NCBI GenBank assembly: GCA_024643425.1
Contig: JAHEMY010000005.1
Coordinates: 1 to 59,402, forward strand
DNA length: 59,402 bases
Direction of reading: 5' to 3'
Source: Flavobacteriaceae bacterium
GTDB taxonomy: Bacteria; Bacteroidota; Bacteroidia; Flavobacteriales; Flavobacteriaceae
The position numbers were made by a program, and so were the translations under genes. Under the pieces are notes generated by a model. The model was not told the DNA's origin, ran no database searches, and worked only from the letters and a program-made list of their open reading frames with translations. Position 1 is the stretch's first letter. Every line of letters starts with the position of its first letter. This document shows, piece after piece, positions 26,297-35,148 of this stretch.

Positions 26297-26390
26297 ATTA
26301 TTCTTGTTTAAAGCTCTTAAAGATAAGCATAAATATATTTTGATTAACGTTTTGTCTAAAATATTAAACACTTTTTTTGAAAGATTAGTT

Positions 26391-26398
26391 TACCTTCG
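26391..26398 (+). promoter_or_regulatory. -7-like element abutting an epimerase start
   Basis: TACCTTCG matches the relaxed TAnnTTyG form. It ends only 4 bases before the ATG at 26403, so transcription would begin at or next to the start codon and the mRNA may be leaderless. Confidence 0.35.
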
Positions 26399-26402
26399 TT
26401 AT

Positions 26403-27404
26403 ATGATTTTAGTTACCGGAGGTACTGGCTTGGTAGGAGCTCATTTATTGTTTCATCTCTTACAAGAACACGAAACTGTGCGAGCAACCCATCGCAATTC
26501 GAGCAATTTGGATGCTGTAAAAGAAGTTTTTTCCTTTTATACATCCGAGGCGGATACCCTTTTTGCCAGAATCGATTGGGTGGAAGCTAATATTACCAAG
26601 ATTCCTGAATTGACTCAAGCATTTCATGGAATTACCAAGGTTTATCATTGTGCCGCATTTATAAGTTTTGATCCTAAGCATTTTCGCGCGCTTAAAAAAG
26701 CGAATATTGAAGGCACGGCAAATGTGGTTAATCTGTGCTTAGACTTTAAGGTTGAAAAGTTGTGTTACGTTAGTTCGATTGCTACTATAGGTCATGCGCT
26801 ATCCGGAAAACCTGCTTCGGAAATAGACCCTTGGAATCCAGAAGATGCGCATAGTGTTTATTCCATTACGAAATACGGTGCCGAAATGGAAGTTTGGCGA
26901 GGAATTCAAGAAGGGTTGAAAGCAGTGATTGTAAATCCGGGAGTGATTCTAGGAGAAGGTTTTTGGAATTCAGGCAGCGGCGCGATTGTCAAACGAGCGT
27001 CGCAAGGGACTTCTTTTTATACAAAAGGAAGTACAGGATTTGTGGATGTATTGGACGTGGTGGGCTGTATGATGAAATTAATGAATGGTCCCATTTCGAA
27101 TGAAAATTACATCCTAGTTTCAGAAAATCTAAGTTTCGAAGCCCTAATGACTAAATTTTCCAAGGCTTTCGGACACAAAGCCCCTCAATATAGAGTCCCA
27201 ATCCAATTCCTCTACTTCCTGAACTTTTTAGATTTTGTCTCTGCAAAAATCTTTCGTACTAAAAGAAAGCTATTACGAGCAACCATTCGGTCAATGTTCA
27301 CTGCTTCTGAATACAGCGCTCAAAAAATAAAGCAGGAATTGGGATACTCCTTTAATCCCATGGATGAAACCATAAAACGAATTGCAAAGAAGTACGCCAA
27401 CTAA
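26403..27404 (+). CDS. NAD-dependent epimerase/dehydratase (extended SDR)
   Basis: 333 aa from the ATG at 26403. The Rossmann motif LVTGGTGLVGAHLLFHLL starts at residue 3, and the catalytic tyrosine/lysine is in SVYSITKYGAEMEV. It resembles dihydroflavonol-4-reductase-like SDRs that act on sugars or hydroxyl-ketone substrates; the substrate is unknown. The frame is open further upstream but that part overlaps the divergent LRR gene antisense. The stop overlaps the stop of the convergent DUF4296 gene. Confidence 0.88.
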   Translation: MILVTGGTGLVGAHLLFHLLQEHETVRATHRNSSNLDAVKEVFSFYTSEADTLFARIDWVEANITKIPELTQAFHGITKVYHCAAFISFDPKHFRALKKANIEGTANVVNLCLDFKVEKLCYVSSIATIGHALSGKPASEIDPWNPEDAHSVYSITKYGAEMEVWRGIQEGLKAVIVNPGVILGEGFWNSGSGAIVKRASQGTSFYTKGSTGFVDVLDVVGCMMKLMNGPISNENYILVSENLSFEALMTKFSKAFGHKAPQYRVPIQFLYFLNFLDFVSAKIFRTKRKLLRATIRSMFTASEYSAQKIKQELGYSFNPMDETIKRIAKKYAN

Positions 27405-27847
27405 TTTTTAGCTGGTTCAATTAATTGGATTGGCGTTGCTGAATCTTTTACCTCTCTTCGCACCTCTCGTGCGCGGTCCAAACTGTCTTTTTGAAGTTTC
27501 GCCTTCTCTTGAATAATGGAATCTAAGGTGGCTTTTTGCTCGCTTAATTCTTTTTCCACCTCATTAAGGATCTCCATATACTCATTTATCTGGGAAGCGT
27601 AATAGGTGTTGCTTTGTGCGAAGCTCAAACTGTCGATATTGAATTTGTTGTAAATAACAGAATCTAATTGAACCCCCGAATCTCTGAGAGTCCGATTATT
27701 GATACTTCGGGCTGCATTCCCGGTATAAGCTGAAACCAGAATTTGCACCATTTTGTCCTTTGGAATGAGTTGTTCCGGTTTTTCCGGTCGAATTACATTC
27801 TGACAAGCGCACAATACAACTACTATGAGGATTCCGTAAACTTTCAT
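27401..27847 (-). CDS. DUF4296 lipoprotein
   Basis: 148 aa, with a lipoprotein signal (MKVYGILIVVVLCACQN; probable lipidated Cys15). The DUF4296 core starts at PEQLIPKDKMVQILVSAY, and a charged coiled-coil-like C-terminus (about 95-135) follows. The family occurs in Bacteroidota and its function is unknown. The ATG overlaps the dihydroorotase stop by 4 bases, so they are co-translated. Confidence 0.8.
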   Translation of the reverse strand: MKVYGILIVVVLCACQNVIRPEKPEQLIPKDKMVQILVSAYTGNAARSINNRTLRDSGVQLDSVIYNKFNIDSLSFAQSNTYYASQINEYMEILNEVEKELSEQKATLDSIIQEKAKLQKDSLDRAREVRREVKDSATPIQLIEPAKN

Positions 27848-29190
27848 GCTCTGTTGAAGGTTAGACGCTCTCCATGTGTTCTATTTGGGAAATGCCCATT
27901 CTCGTAAGCGATTCGGCCATTAATTAAAGTATGAGTCACTCGTGATTTAAAAATAGAGCCTTCAAAAGGGGACCATCCACATTTGTACAAAATATTGCTT
28001 TTGTTCACGGTCCAAGGAGCATTCAAATCGACCAATACCAGATCTGCTTTGTACCCTGCACGTATGTATCCGCGCTCCTTTATTTCAAATAAAATTGCAG
28101 GATTATGCGCAAATTTCTCTACAATAGTTTCTAACGAAATTTGACCTTTGTGATGCATTTCCAATAACGCTACTAAAGCATGTTGAACAAGTGGACCGCC
28201 AGAAGGCGCCTTGGTATATACTTGGTTCTTTTCGTCGAGCGTATGAGGAGCATGATCCGTAGCAATTACGTCGATGCGATTGTCAAGCAAGGCTTTCCAT
28301 AAGCCGTCTTTATCTTTTTGGGTCTTTACCGCCGGATTCCATTTAATTTTACTCCCTTTCGTTTGATAATCTCTATCGGTAAACCAAAGGTGATGAATAC
28401 AAACTTCAGCCGTTATTTTTTTGCTTGATAAAGCTTTTTTCTTATCAAATAAATGAGTCTCTTTTTCGGTCGATAAATGGAATACATGTAATCGCGCACC
28501 TGTTTTCTTTGCAAGCTTTATTGCATTCGAACTTGACAGATAACATGCCTCTTCACTTCTTATGATTGGATGCATTTCCATAGGAATATCATCCCCATAC
28601 TCCTGCATGTATTTTTCTAAATTCTTTTTAATGGTACCTTCATCTTCACAGTGTACAGAAATCAATAGCTTGGATTTACTAAAAATTTCTTCCAACACCT
28701 TTGGGTCATCGACCAACATATTTCCTGTAGAAGATCCCAAGAACAATTTGAGCCCTGCCACTTTTGTGGGATCCACTTTTAAAATTTCACTTAAATTATC
28801 GTTGGTTCCACCGAACATAAAGGAATAATTTGCCCAAGAAGTTTCTTTTGCAATTGTAAACTTGTCTTCCAGCAATGCTATGGTTGTTGCCTGAGGAACG
28901 GTATTAGGCATTTCAATAAACGAGGTAATACCCCCAGCGACCGCAGCTTTAGACTCCGATTCGATGGTTGCTTTATGTGTTAATCCGGGTTCTCTGAAAT
29001 GCACTTGATCGTCAATCATTCCAGGAAGCAGGAATAACCCATCAGCTTCAATAATCTTTGTCTGTGAGGATTTTGCACTAATGGAGGTCGCAATTTCTAA
29101 GATGCGATCACCTTCCACCAAAACATCTCCTTGAAAGATGCTTCCTTCATTAACAATATTGGCATTTTTTATTAATACCGATTCCTTCAT
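27844..29190 (-). CDS. pyrC: Dihydroorotase
   Basis: Zinc amidohydrolase that closes carbamoyl-aspartate to dihydroorotate in pyrimidine synthesis. 448 aa. Metal-binding HFREPG is in DDQVHFREPGLTHKA, the probable carboxylated lysine is in GLKLFLGSSTG, and the last metal ligand is in VIATDHAPHTLDEK. It is the second gene of a GT2-pyrC-DUF4296 operon; neighbours overlap by 4 bases on both sides. Confidence 0.93.
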   Translation of the reverse strand: MKESVLIKNANIVNEGSIFQGDVLVEGDRILEIATSISAKSSQTKIIEADGLFLLPGMIDDQVHFREPGLTHKATIESESKAAVAGGITSFIEMPNTVPQATTIALLEDKFTIAKETSWANYSFMFGGTNDNLSEILKVDPTKVAGLKLFLGSSTGNMLVDDPKVLEEIFSKSKLLISVHCEDEGTIKKNLEKYMQEYGDDIPMEMHPIIRSEEACYLSSSNAIKLAKKTGARLHVFHLSTEKETHLFDKKKALSSKKITAEVCIHHLWFTDRDYQTKGSKIKWNPAVKTQKDKDGLWKALLDNRIDVIATDHAPHTLDEKNQVYTKAPSGGPLVQHALVALLEMHHKGQISLETIVEKFAHNPAILFEIKERGYIRAGYKADLVLVDLNAPWTVNKSNILYKCGWSPFEGSIFKSRVTHTLINGRIAYENGHFPNRTHGERLTFNRA

Positions 29191-29918
29191 ATTTCAAGTC
29201 GTTTAAATAAACTTTTTATTTTCATGCTTATGACGCCAAAAATCGCTTCGGAAATAATCCCTGCACTCATCTTGGATTCTCCTCTAGTCCTGTCGGTGAA
29301 AACCACCGGAACTTCAACAATTTTAAAGTCACTTAGGTACGCTTTGTATTTCATTTCAATTTGAAATGCATAACCCACAAATTGGATTCGGTCCAAATTT
29401 ATTCTTTCAAGCACCTTTCGATGATAACAAATAAACCCGGCCGTGGTGTCAAAAACATTCATACCGGTCACCAATCGAACATAGCGTGATGCTCCCCAAG
29501 ACAATAAAACTCGACTCATTGGCCAATTTACAACGTTGACCCCTGTTTTATAGCGCGAACCAATAGCAAGGTCATACCCTTCCTTATCACACGCATTATA
29601 AAGCCGAATCAAATCGTTTGGATTATGAGAAAAATCTGCATCCATTTCGAATACATACCGATAGTCCCGCTCCAAGGCCCATTTAAAACCAGCAATATAT
29701 GCGGTTCCAAGACCAGATTTCCCCTTCCGCTCTAATAAATGCAAGCGATCAGAAAAGGATTCTTGTAGCTCCTTCACTTTTAACCCCGTCAAATCCGGAG
29801 AATTATCATCTACCACTAAGACATGAAAATTCCGTTGGAGCGAAAATACATTTCGCAACAACTTTTCGATGTTCTCAATTTCGTTATATGTTGGTATGAC
29901 AATTAGGGCTCCGGTCAT
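29187..29918 (-). CDS. Polyprenol-phosphate glycosyltransferase (DPM1-like GT2)
   Basis: 243 aa, soluble GT-A enzyme without a C-terminal membrane domain. The motifs ALIVIPTYNEIENIEKLLR, LVVDDNSPDLTG and FEMDADFSHNPNDLIRLY match dolichol/polyprenol-monophosphomannose synthases, which transfer a sugar from a nucleotide donor to a lipid phosphate for later use in protein or envelope glycosylation. The sugar is not certain. A -7 box lies at 29940-29933. Confidence 0.9.
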   Translation of the reverse strand: MTGALIVIPTYNEIENIEKLLRNVFSLQRNFHVLVVDDNSPDLTGLKVKELQESFSDRLHLLERKGKSGLGTAYIAGFKWALERDYRYVFEMDADFSHNPNDLIRLYNACDKEGYDLAIGSRYKTGVNVVNWPMSRVLLSWGASRYVRLVTGMNVFDTTAGFICYHRKVLERINLDRIQFVGYAFQIEMKYKAYLSDFKIVEVPVVFTDRTRGESKMSAGIISEAIFGVISMKIKSLFKRLEI

Positions 29919-29932
29919 GCTCCCATTTTGAA

Positions 29933-29940
29933 CAAATGTA
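29933..29940 (-). promoter_or_regulatory. -7 element of the GT2-pyrC-DUF4296 operon
   Basis: TACATTTG on the minus strand fits TAnnTTTG. Only 14 bases separate it from the ATG, so the leader would be very short. Confidence 0.4.
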
Positions 29941-30075
29941 CCCTTTTTTTAATTATTGGTTTACCAGTAATTTTGCTAATTAAGAAAAATTTATTCCCCA
30001 GGCTCACTTCCTTTTTTTGACTCAAAAAACTATTGTATCGTAAAATTTTCAATTACTTTTAAGCACTTAGCGGCT

Positions 30076-30729
30076 ATGGAACTTGAACTTAGAAATCTTG
30101 ATCAAAACCATTGGATCACCCTTATTTACGTAGGAGTGTTTGTGCTGTTGGCAGTCACTCGCAGTCTTTATCCAAGAAGGTTTCATGAGTTTTTTATGCT
30201 TCCGGTAACCGATAAGTATTTCGCCCTGGAAGGGAAGAATTACGAAATAGGACATCCTTTTAATTTCTTACTTTTTTCGGTACAGACACTGTCCTTTTCT
30301 ATTTTTATTTATCTATGCATTCAAAATTCAAGCTCCCAAACGACCGTGCAAAATCCGTGGTTGTTTATTCAAATTATCACAGGATTCCTCGTTTTTGTAA
30401 TCTTTAAATTCTACTTTGAGAAATTAATGGCCCACGTTCTTAATTTCGAGACATTTATGACTGGCTATCTTTATGAAAAATTAAGTTATGCCAATTTAAT
30501 AGCGTTGTACTTAATTATTTTTAATCTCATCCTTACCTATTCGGTTTCTTTGAATATGCAGATCATTAAAATTACGATTTACATTCTTTTGATCTTTCAG
30601 GCTATATCCATCATTTCCAGTATTAAAAGAAACAACACTGTAATTTTTAAAAATATCTTCTATTTTATTTTGTATCTTTGCGCACTTGAAATTGCACCCT
30701 ATATTATACTGTATAACGTATTCGTGTAA
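30076..30729 (+). CDS. DUF4271 membrane protein
   Basis: 217 aa with five or six transmembrane helices. It resembles DUF4271, a Bacteroidota family that often sits beside uroporphyrinogen-III synthase genes, as it does here. Function unknown. It lies 25 bases upstream of hemD, but a good promoter element for hemD lies within its 3' end, so the two may be only partly co-transcribed. Confidence 0.75.
   Translation: MELELRNLDQNHWITLIYVGVFVLLAVTRSLYPRRFHEFFMLPVTDKYFALEGKNYEIGHPFNFLLFSVQTLSFSIFIYLCIQNSSSQTTVQNPWLFIQIITGFLVFVIFKFYFEKLMAHVLNFETFMTGYLYEKLSYANLIALYLIIFNLILTYSVSLNMQIIKITIYILLIFQAISIISSIKRNNTVIFKNIFYFILYLCALEIAPYIILYNVFV
30673..30680 (+). promoter_or_regulatory. Internal -7 element for hemD
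   Basis: TATCTTTG followed by CGC, a very typical flavobacterial promoter form, lies in the last 60 bases of the DUF4271 gene and 75 bases before the hemD ATG. No clear -33 box. Confidence 0.4.
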
Positions 30730-30754
30730 TTAGGGTTTAGATAAAATGTAGTCT

Positions 30755-31504
30755 ATGAAGGTGAAAACTATTTTGGTATCTCAACCAGAACCTAAAGTTG
30801 AAAATTCCCCCTATTTTGAATTGATTGATAAACAAAAGGTTAAGATTGATTTCCGACCTTTTATTCACGTTGAGGGAGTTTCCAGCAAAGATGTTCGAAC
30901 CCAAAAAGTAGACCTGACAAAATACTCGGCCATTATTCTCACCAGTAGAAATTCTGTGGACCACTTTTTTAGAATTGCAGAAGAATTGCGATTCAAAGTG
31001 CCGGACACGATGAAATATTTCTGTCAAAGTGAAGCCGTTGCATATTACCTTCAAAAATATGTCGTGTATCGCAAGAGAAAAATTTATGTAGGGAAACGAA
31101 CCTTCACCGAACTTTCTCCACTTATCAAAAAATATAAAAACGAAGCATTTTTACTGCCTTCTTCAGATAAACTTAAACCGGAAGTGCCGGATGTTTTAAA
31201 TGAATTAGGAGTAACCTGGAAACAAGCTACTTTTTACAAAACGGTAGTGAGCGATTTATCCGATCTTCGTGATGTATACTATGACATCTTGGTGTTTTTT
31301 AGTCCTAGCGGAATTCAATCGCTATTAGAAAACTTTCCTGATTTCAAACAAAATGAAACGCGTATTGCCGTGTTTGGAAATACGACCATTAAGGCAGCGA
31401 CCGATAATGGATTGCGCGTAGATATTAAAGCTCCTACTCCGGAAACTCCTTCCATGACCATGGCATTGGAGAAATACATAAAAGAAGTGAACGGAAAGAA
31501 ATAG
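30755..31504 (+). CDS. hemD: Uroporphyrinogen-III synthase
   Basis: Closes and inverts ring D of hydroxymethylbilane to give uroporphyrinogen III, the precursor of haem. 249 aa. The family is poorly conserved; the segments AIILTSRNSVDHFFRI, ILVFFSPSGIQSLLE and FGNTTIKAATDNGL with a C-terminal TPETPSMTMALEKYI fit HemD. A strong terminator follows. Confidence 0.88.
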   Translation: MKVKTILVSQPEPKVENSPYFELIDKQKVKIDFRPFIHVEGVSSKDVRTQKVDLTKYSAIILTSRNSVDHFFRIAEELRFKVPDTMKYFCQSEAVAYYLQKYVVYRKRKIYVGKRTFTELSPLIKKYKNEAFLLPSSDKLKPEVPDVLNELGVTWKQATFYKTVVSDLSDLRDVYYDILVFFSPSGIQSLLENFPDFKQNETRIAVFGNTTIKAATDNGLRVDIKAPTPETPSMTMALEKYIKEVNGKK

Positions 31505-31524
31505 TTCTTTTCCCAAACAATATC

Positions 31525-31558
31525 AAAAAAGGCGGTTTTTTACAAAACCGCCTTTTTT
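31525..31558. terminator. Bidirectional terminator between hemD and pckA
   Basis: GGCGGTTTT (31531-31539) pairs with AAAACCGCC (31544-31552) around TTAC. The stem is flanked by A6 upstream and T8 downstream, so it works on both strands for these convergent genes. Confidence 0.9.
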
Positions 31559-31580
31559 TTTAATCGAAATACATCTTAAT

Positions 31581-33188
31581 TTACACCAAAGGACCTCCTG
31601 AAAGGATTGCCTCACTGGCATACTCTTCGAACTTTTTAAAGTTTTCTTTGAACGAATCGGCAAGTTTCTGAGCTGTCTTGTAATAGCCTTCATCGTTGTT
31701 CCATGTCTGTCTTGGGCTCAATACAGAAGTTGGCACATTCGGACATGTCCTTGGCTGATGCACTCCAAATACAGAATGCACGTGATAATTATCTTTATTA
31801 GCCTCTTCCAACGAACCGTCCATGGCTGCCGTAATCATGGCTCTTGTATATTTTAGTTTCATACGTGATCCAACGCCATAAGGTCCTCCGGTCCAACCGG
31901 TGTTTACCAACCAAACATTAACCCCCGATTTCTGCATCTTTTCACTTAACATTTCAGCATACACGGTTGGATGTAAAGGCATAAATGGAGCGCCAAAACA
32001 AGCAGAAAAACTTGGAACAGGTTCATCGATACCGGCTTCCGTCCCTGCAACTTTAGCCGTATAGCCACTAATAAAGTGGTATGCAGCCTGCCCCGGGGTA
32101 AGCTTTGAAATTGGAGGCAACACACCAAAAGCGTCTGCTGTTAAGAAAAATATATTTTTTGGATTTCTTCCGATGGAAGGGACTTGAATATTATCAATGT
32201 GATCCAATGGATAACTTACACGTGTGTTTTGCGTAATCGAAACATCTGCAAAATCAACTTCTCCTTTATCGTCCATAATCACGTTCTCTAGGATAGCCCC
32301 AGGCTTGATAGCGCGATAAATGTCAGGCTCATTTTCTTCCGAAAGATTGATCACTTTCGCATAACACCCTCCTTCAAAATTAAATACCGTATTCTCTTCT
32401 GTCCATCCGTGTTCGTCGTCACCAATTAGTTTTCGGTTTGGATCTGCCGATAAAGTGGTTTTTCCCGTTCCTGATAATCCAAAGAAAATCGCGGTGTCTC
32501 CATCTTCCCCAACATTGGCAGAACAGTGCATAGGAAGCGTATTTTTAAAGACCGGTAGAATAAAATTCAATGCAGAAAAAATTCCTTTTTTGATTTCACC
32601 GGTATAACCGGTTCCTCCGATAATGGCTATTTTCTTGGTGAAATTTAAAATCGCAAAATTATGTTGTCTCGTTCCATCACGTTCAGGGTCTGCCATAAAT
32701 CCGGGGGCATTTACAATAAGCCACTCTGGGTTAAAATTGACAAGATCCTTTTGCTCTGGTCTCAAGAACATATTGTAGGCAAATAAATTACTCCATGGGT
32801 ATTCATTTACCACCCGAATATTTAATTGATAATTAGGATCTGCACACGCATAACAATCTCGAACATAGACTTCTTTTTCAGATAGATAATCCACTACACG
32901 GTTATAAAGCGCATCGAATTTATCCACATCGAAAGGAATGTTGATATTCCCCCACCAAACGCGATCTTCGGTAATAGCATCTTTTACAATAAAACGATCT
33001 TTTGGTGATCTTCCTGTGAATTCCCCTGTATTAACAGCCAAAGCTCCACTACTTGCTTCTAATCCTTGACCTTTTTCTAATGTTTCTTGATGTAATTGCT
33101 CTGAACTAAGCTGATACTTCACTTGGGCATTTTTTATTCCATAAGCCTCAAGCGAAATCGTTTTCGTAACTTGATCGTTATCTACCAT
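31581..33188 (-). CDS. pckA: Phosphoenolpyruvate carboxykinase (ATP)
   Basis: Converts oxaloacetate and ATP to PEP and CO2 for gluconeogenesis, or runs in the CO2-fixing direction. 535 aa, normal length. The kinase P-loop GLSGTGKTTLSADP and the metal-binding LIGDDEHGWTE are visible. Substrate-binding FTGRSPKDRFIV is near residue 55, and MPLHPTVYAEML, NTGWTGGPYGVGSRM and RAMITAAMDGSL follow. It stands alone between the hemD terminator and its own promoter. Confidence 0.97.
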   Translation of the reverse strand: MVDNDQVTKTISLEAYGIKNAQVKYQLSSEQLHQETLEKGQGLEASSGALAVNTGEFTGRSPKDRFIVKDAITEDRVWWGNINIPFDVDKFDALYNRVVDYLSEKEVYVRDCYACADPNYQLNIRVVNEYPWSNLFAYNMFLRPEQKDLVNFNPEWLIVNAPGFMADPERDGTRQHNFAILNFTKKIAIIGGTGYTGEIKKGIFSALNFILPVFKNTLPMHCSANVGEDGDTAIFFGLSGTGKTTLSADPNRKLIGDDEHGWTEENTVFNFEGGCYAKVINLSEENEPDIYRAIKPGAILENVIMDDKGEVDFADVSITQNTRVSYPLDHIDNIQVPSIGRNPKNIFFLTADAFGVLPPISKLTPGQAAYHFISGYTAKVAGTEAGIDEPVPSFSACFGAPFMPLHPTVYAEMLSEKMQKSGVNVWLVNTGWTGGPYGVGSRMKLKYTRAMITAAMDGSLEEANKDNYHVHSVFGVHQPRTCPNVPTSVLSPRQTWNNDEGYYKTAQKLADSFKENFKKFEEYASEAILSGGPLV

Positions 33189-33210
33189 AACTGTATGATT
33201 GTTGTGACTG

Positions 33211-33218
33211 CAAAAATA
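33211..33218 (-). promoter_or_regulatory. -7 element of pckA
   Basis: TATTTTTG followed by CAG on the minus strand matches TAnnTTTG, 22 bases before the ATG. Confidence 0.45.
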
Positions 33219-33262
33219 AAAAAACGAAATGGGATATCTTACCTAAAAGGATAATTTTCTCG

Positions 33263-33655
33263 TTACTTTAACTTATAGATTCCGTAACATAAACAAATCC
33301 AACCCCCAATAAATAAAAGTCCTCCGAGCGGAGTTATCGGACCTATTATTTTTGATGAAATAGGCAGAAAATCTTTCAAAACTAACAGGTAAATAGAACC
33401 TGAAAACAATACGATTCCCCCTACAAAAAACCGAAATACCCATCGCAACGTCACTTCCGATAGCGGCTTAGCAAAACTCAAAACCAGAAGCGCCAAGACA
33501 TGAAACATTTGATACCGCACTCCGGTCTCAAATGTTTGTATTGAAGCATCGTCCACCAATTGCTTTAAACCATGTGCTCCAAATGCTCCTATCGCAATGG
33601 TTAAGGCTCCTAAAAATGCTGCTGTAACTCCAATTTTTTTGTTCAATTTGTTCAT
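33263..33655 (-). CDS. DUF423 family membrane protein
   Basis: About 130 aa from the ATG at 33655 (MNKLNKKIGV); a start five codons upstream is possible. Four hydrophobic helices. The segments ALTIAIGAFGAHGLKQ and ETGVRYQMFHVLALL are signatures of DUF423 (YwdK/YgdD type). Function unknown. It is divergent from the saccharopine-dehydrogenase-like gene. Confidence 0.85.
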   Translation of the reverse strand: MNKLNKKIGVTAAFLGALTIAIGAFGAHGLKQLVDDASIQTFETGVRYQMFHVLALLVLSFAKPLSEVTLRWVFRFFVGGIVLFSGSIYLLVLKDFLPISSKIIGPITPLGGLLFIGGWICLCYGIYKLK

Positions 33656-33675
33656 AAGTTCACAATCCAATTTAG

Positions 33676-33683
33676 TACTTTCG
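33676..33683 (+). promoter_or_regulatory. -7-like element of the saccharopine-dehydrogenase-like gene
   Basis: TACTTTCG (TAnnTTyG form) lies 42 bases before the ATG at 33726 and in the divergent gap. Transcription from here would exclude the upstream in-frame extension. Confidence 0.4.
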
Positions 33684-33725
33684 TTCCATTCAAAAATTCC
33701 TTACAAATTTAAAGAAATCATTGGG

Positions 33726-35096
33726 ATGCGTCATATTTTAATTATTGGAGCCGGTCGGTCTACCACAAGTTTAATTAAATACTTACTGGAAAAATCTTCC
33801 GCAGAAAATCTCTTCCTTACCATCGGAGATATTTCAGAAGAACACGCCAAAAAACTCACGAAAGGCCATCCTAATGCCCAAGGCATCTATTTTGATGTTT
33901 TTAATGCCAAGCAACGCGCCGAACTCATTCAAAAACACGACCTCATAATCTCCATGCTCCCCGCAAGCATGCACATTGAAGCCGCGAACGATTGTCTCAA
34001 ATTTGGCAAATCGATGGTGACTGCTTCGTATGTGAGCAACGAAATGCAGGCTTTGGATGAAGAAGTTAAGAAACGCGGACTTGTTTTCATGAATGAAATT
34101 GGCGTGGATCCCGGTATCGATCACATGAGCGCCATGCAAGTGATTGACCGAATTCGGGAAAAAGGCGGCAAGATGCTTTTGTTTGAATCGTTTACCGGAG
34201 GACTCATCGCTCCTGAAAGCGACGACAATTTATGGCATTATAAGTTCACCTGGAACCCAAGAAATGTGGTGGTGGCCGGACAAGGTGGTGCTGCCGAGTT
34301 TATCCAAGAAGGGACTTATAAATACATTCCCTACCACCGATTATTTCGCAGAACTGAATTTCTGGACGTAGAAGGCTTTGGACGTTTTGAAGCCTACGCC
34401 AACAGAAACTCATTGAAATACCGAAGCATCTACGGACTAGACGACATTCTTACGTTGTACCGTGGAACCATGCGCCATGTAGGATTCAGTAAGGCATGGA
34501 ATATGTTTGTTCAATTAGGAATGACCGACGATAGCTATACCATTCCAGATTCTGAAAATCTTTCCTATCGAGCCTTCATCAATTTATTCTTACCCTACTC
34601 GCCCACCGATTCCGTTGAATTAAAATTAAGACATAACTTGAAAATCGATCAGGACGATCTAATGTGGGGAAAACTAGAAGAACTAGATATCTTCAATCCA
34701 AATAAGACCATAGGGATTAAAGATGCTACCCCTGCCATGGCCCTTCAAAAAATCTTAATGGACAAGTGGACCCTGAAACCTGAAGACAAAGACATGATTG
34801 TGATGTATCATAAATTTGGGTATGAATTAAACGGTGAAAGAAAACAAATCGACAGCAGCATGGTCCTGACTGGTGACGACCAGACTTATACGGCTATGGC
34901 AAAGACTGTTGGACTTCCTGTAGCCATTGCTGCCCTTAAAATATTAAACAAAGAAATTACAACGCCGGGCGTTCAAATTCCTATTTCCAAAGAAGTTTAC
35001 GGCCCTATTCTGGAAGAGTTGGAAGGCTATGGAATTGTTTTCAAAGAAAAGTTTACCAAATACTTGGGATACAATCCAAACAACGTTGCCGGATAG
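33726..35096 (+). CDS. Saccharopine dehydrogenase-like protein
   Basis: 456 aa. The ATG at 33726 places the Rossmann motif HILIIGAGRSTTSLIKYLL at the N-terminus; an open frame continues upstream but overlaps the divergent DUF423 gene. Family features: MLPASMHIEAANDCLKFGKS, then VTASYVSNEM and FMNEIGVDPGIDHMSAMQ. The C-terminal substrate domain is complete. In bacteria such enzymes take part in lysine catabolism (saccharopine pathway) or in related C-N bond chemistry; no neighbour resolves the substrate. Confidence 0.88.
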   Translation: MRHILIIGAGRSTTSLIKYLLEKSSAENLFLTIGDISEEHAKKLTKGHPNAQGIYFDVFNAKQRAELIQKHDLIISMLPASMHIEAANDCLKFGKSMVTASYVSNEMQALDEEVKKRGLVFMNEIGVDPGIDHMSAMQVIDRIREKGGKMLLFESFTGGLIAPESDDNLWHYKFTWNPRNVVVAGQGGAAEFIQEGTYKYIPYHRLFRRTEFLDVEGFGRFEAYANRNSLKYRSIYGLDDILTLYRGTMRHVGFSKAWNMFVQLGMTDDSYTIPDSENLSYRAFINLFLPYSPTDSVELKLRHNLKIDQDDLMWGKLEELDIFNPNKTIGIKDATPAMALQKILMDKWTLKPEDKDMIVMYHKFGYELNGERKQIDSSMVLTGDDQTYTAMAKTVGLPVAIAALKILNKEITTPGVQIPISKEVYGPILEELEGYGIVFKEKFTKYLGYNPNNVAG

Positions 35097-35100
35097 TAAA

Positions 35101-35125
35101 AAAGCCACTTTAATAAAGTGGCTTT
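35101..35125. terminator. Bidirectional terminator after the saccharopine-dehydrogenase-like gene
   Basis: AAAGCCACTTT pairs with AAAGTGGCTTT (11 bp) around AAT, between convergent genes. T-rich sequence follows on the plus strand. Confidence 0.8.
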
Positions 35126-35148
35126 CTAATTTTTTAAAGAATATCTAT

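Noticed and set aside
26046-26402. In-frame upstream extension of the epimerase gene (119 codons)
   Set aside because: It overlaps the divergent LRR gene antisense and is unlike any SDR; the Rossmann motif sits at the ATG at 26403.
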